NCBI GenBank assembly: GCA_016875015.1
Contig: VGSJ01000013.1
Span: 1 to 47,609, forward strand
Length of the DNA stretch: 47,609 bases
From: Deltaproteobacteria bacterium
Lineage (GTDB): Bacteria > Desulfobacterota > Desulfobaccia > Desulfobaccales > 0-14-0-80-60-11
Reading direction: 5' to 3'
Shown in pieces: positions 46,230 to 47,609 of the stretch. The number at the start of each line of letters is the position of its first letter. The stretch's first letter is position 1. The translations under genes and the position numbers were made by a program. The notes under the pieces are model-generated. The model was not told the origin of the DNA, made no database searches, and saw nothing but the letters and a program-made list of their open reading frames with translations.

Positions 46230-47173
46230 GACTCTTCTTCCGTGGTTTCTTCCGTTACCAGATTAATGAACACTTCTTCCAGGGTGAACTCCAGGGACTT
46301 CAATTCCAGGAGTTGCCAGCCCCGCTCCACCACCACCCGGGCCAACTGCGGGCGCAGTTCGTGGCCGTTGTCGGCCTCCACCAGGTATTTGCCCTCTCCC
46401 TGGCTGAGCACCCGGTTCACCCCGGCAACCGCGGTAAGGGCGGCCGTCACCTGCTCATCCGGTCCGGCCACCGTCACCAGCGCCCGGGCCCCCTGGCCCA
46501 GCTGCCGGGAGAGATTCTCCGGGGTGTCGCTGGCCACGATCTGGCCCCGGTTGATGATGATCACCCGGTGGCACAACTGACTCACCTCCGGCAGGATGTG
46601 GCTGCTCAGCATCACCGTGTGGGCGCCCTCCAGGTTCTTGATCAACTGGCGGATTTCCACGATCTGGGAGGGGTCCAGGCCGATGGTGGGCTCGTCCATG
46701 ATGAGCAGCGGCGGCCGGTTGATCAGGGCCTGGGCCAGCCCCAGCCGCTGGCGGAAACCCTTGGACAGGGCCGCCACCATTTTGCTCCGGACCTCTTCCA
46801 GGCCGCAGGCCGCCGCCACCCGGTCAACTTCGCCGGTTTCGGCTTTGGCCGCAACCCCCTTGGCCCGGGCGGCGAACCGCAAGAACTGGGTCACGGTGAG
46901 GTCGGGGTAAATCGCCACGCTCTCCGGCACGTACCCCAGGGAGCGCCGCACCGCCAGGGAGTCGGTGACGCAGTCGTAGCCGTTGATCCGGGCCGTGCCC
47001 GCGGACGGCGCCAAAAATCCCGCCAAAATCTTCAAGGTGGTGGTCTTCCCGGCGCCGTTGGGGCCCAGGAAGCCCACGATCTCCCCGGCCGCCACCTGGA
47101 AATCCAGGCGGCTGACGGCCAGTTGCGGACCGTAGTATTTGGTCAGGTCCTGTACTTCGATCATGGTCTGCAT
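46226..47173 (-). CDS. ABC transporter ATP-binding protein (GldA-like)
   Basis: Walker A GPNGAGKTT, signature LSKGFRQRLGLAQ, Walker B LLIMDEP. Confidence 0.96.
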   Translation of the reverse strand: MQTMIEVQDLTKYYGPQLAVSRLDFQVAAGEIVGFLGPNGAGKTTTLKILAGFLAPSAGTARINGYDCVTDSLAVRRSLGYVPESVAIYPDLTVTQFLRFAARAKGVAAKAETGEVDRVAAACGLEEVRSKMVAALSKGFRQRLGLAQALINRPPLLIMDEPTIGLDPSQIVEIRQLIKNLEGAHTVMLSSHILPEVSQLCHRVIIINRGQIVASDTPENLSRQLGQGARALVTVAGPDEQVTAALTAVAGVNRVLSQGEGKYLVEADNGHELRPQLARVVVERGWQLLELKSLEFTLEEVFINLVTEETTEEES

Positions 47174-47265
47174 ACGGCAATCCGTCCAATGTCCTTGGCT
47201 GACTGGTTATACCGTGTTCCCTTTGAAATGAAACAAACCATCCAGATAACCTATTGATATCTCTC

Positions 47266-47294
47266 GTAGGGGCGGGTTTCAAACCCGCCCCTAC
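47266..47294. repeat. Perfect palindrome GTAGGGGCGGGTTT-C-AAACCCGCCCCTAC
   Basis: 14-bp arms with 1-nt centre, upstream of the gldA-like gene. Confidence 0.75.
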
Positions 47295-47609
47295 AAAACG
47301 AACACGGTATTAGAGCAAGATGCCCTCAAAAGCTAATTATCATCGGGAGGCCAGGCGTTACCGTGAAAACTCAAATCCTCCTGAATCCCCCTAAATCCCA
47401 GCAGTGTCCGGTTTGGTTTTTGCAAAGAAGGCTGCTCGTTATACGTAGTCCAAAAGTTCATAAATTCACTAAAGCACTTCTTGCTCCGAGAAGATTACTT
47501 CCCCCTCACCCCAGCCCTCTCCCCCATTGGGGGAGAGGGGGAAAAGTGGAACTGATTTAATGCGTTATGGTTACTAGACCCGGAGACCTCCTCTACCCCC
47601 TCTCCCCCC

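Noticed and set aside
42614-47173. GldA/F/G-DUF4340 operon as a new system
   Set aside because: A widespread, already recognised ABC operon arrangement

Overview
The window is about 47.6 kb of GC-rich bacterial chromosome. Gene content (HdrBC-like proteins, polyferredoxin, DUF362, GldA/F/G with DUF4340, MtnA) suggests a Desulfobacterota-like anaerobe, but this is inference. About 34 complete protein-coding genes are supported, mostly household or envelope functions: an RND efflux pair; a TrpB2-like synthase; a NUDIX protein; a polyferredoxin plus a Tat-exported DUF362 protein; a TetR-TolC-EmrA-EmrB efflux operon; a flippase-like protein; FabD; a thiF/G/H/S/E cluster; GatB; MtnA; an L,D-transpeptidase; two tandem alanine-zipper lipoproteins; PolA; a PK_C-like protein; an orphan histidine kinase; an M48 protease; a two-gene glycosyltransferase/TPR-beta-barrel locus; YdcF; HdrC/HdrB-like; SurE; and a Gld-type ABC operon. 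No rRNA, tRNA, CRISPR array or transposase was seen. The best candidate for an undescribed system is the GT2 + trans-envelope TPR-porin pair (33158-38837). Its leader contains a 16-codon uORF with a strong Shine-Dalgarno, followed 1 nt later by a perfect 13-bp hairpin whose loop holds the GT2 start codon. Other notable observations are: an Lpp/OprI-like lipoprotein pair next to an L,D-transpeptidase; a composite REP/MITE-like repeat family with compensatory stem changes; a repeat unit of that kind inside the polA coding sequence at the position of the degenerate Exo I motif; a palindrome cluster likely to be the TetR operator; and a probable CTG start for gatB. All assignments are by eye; no database search was run.
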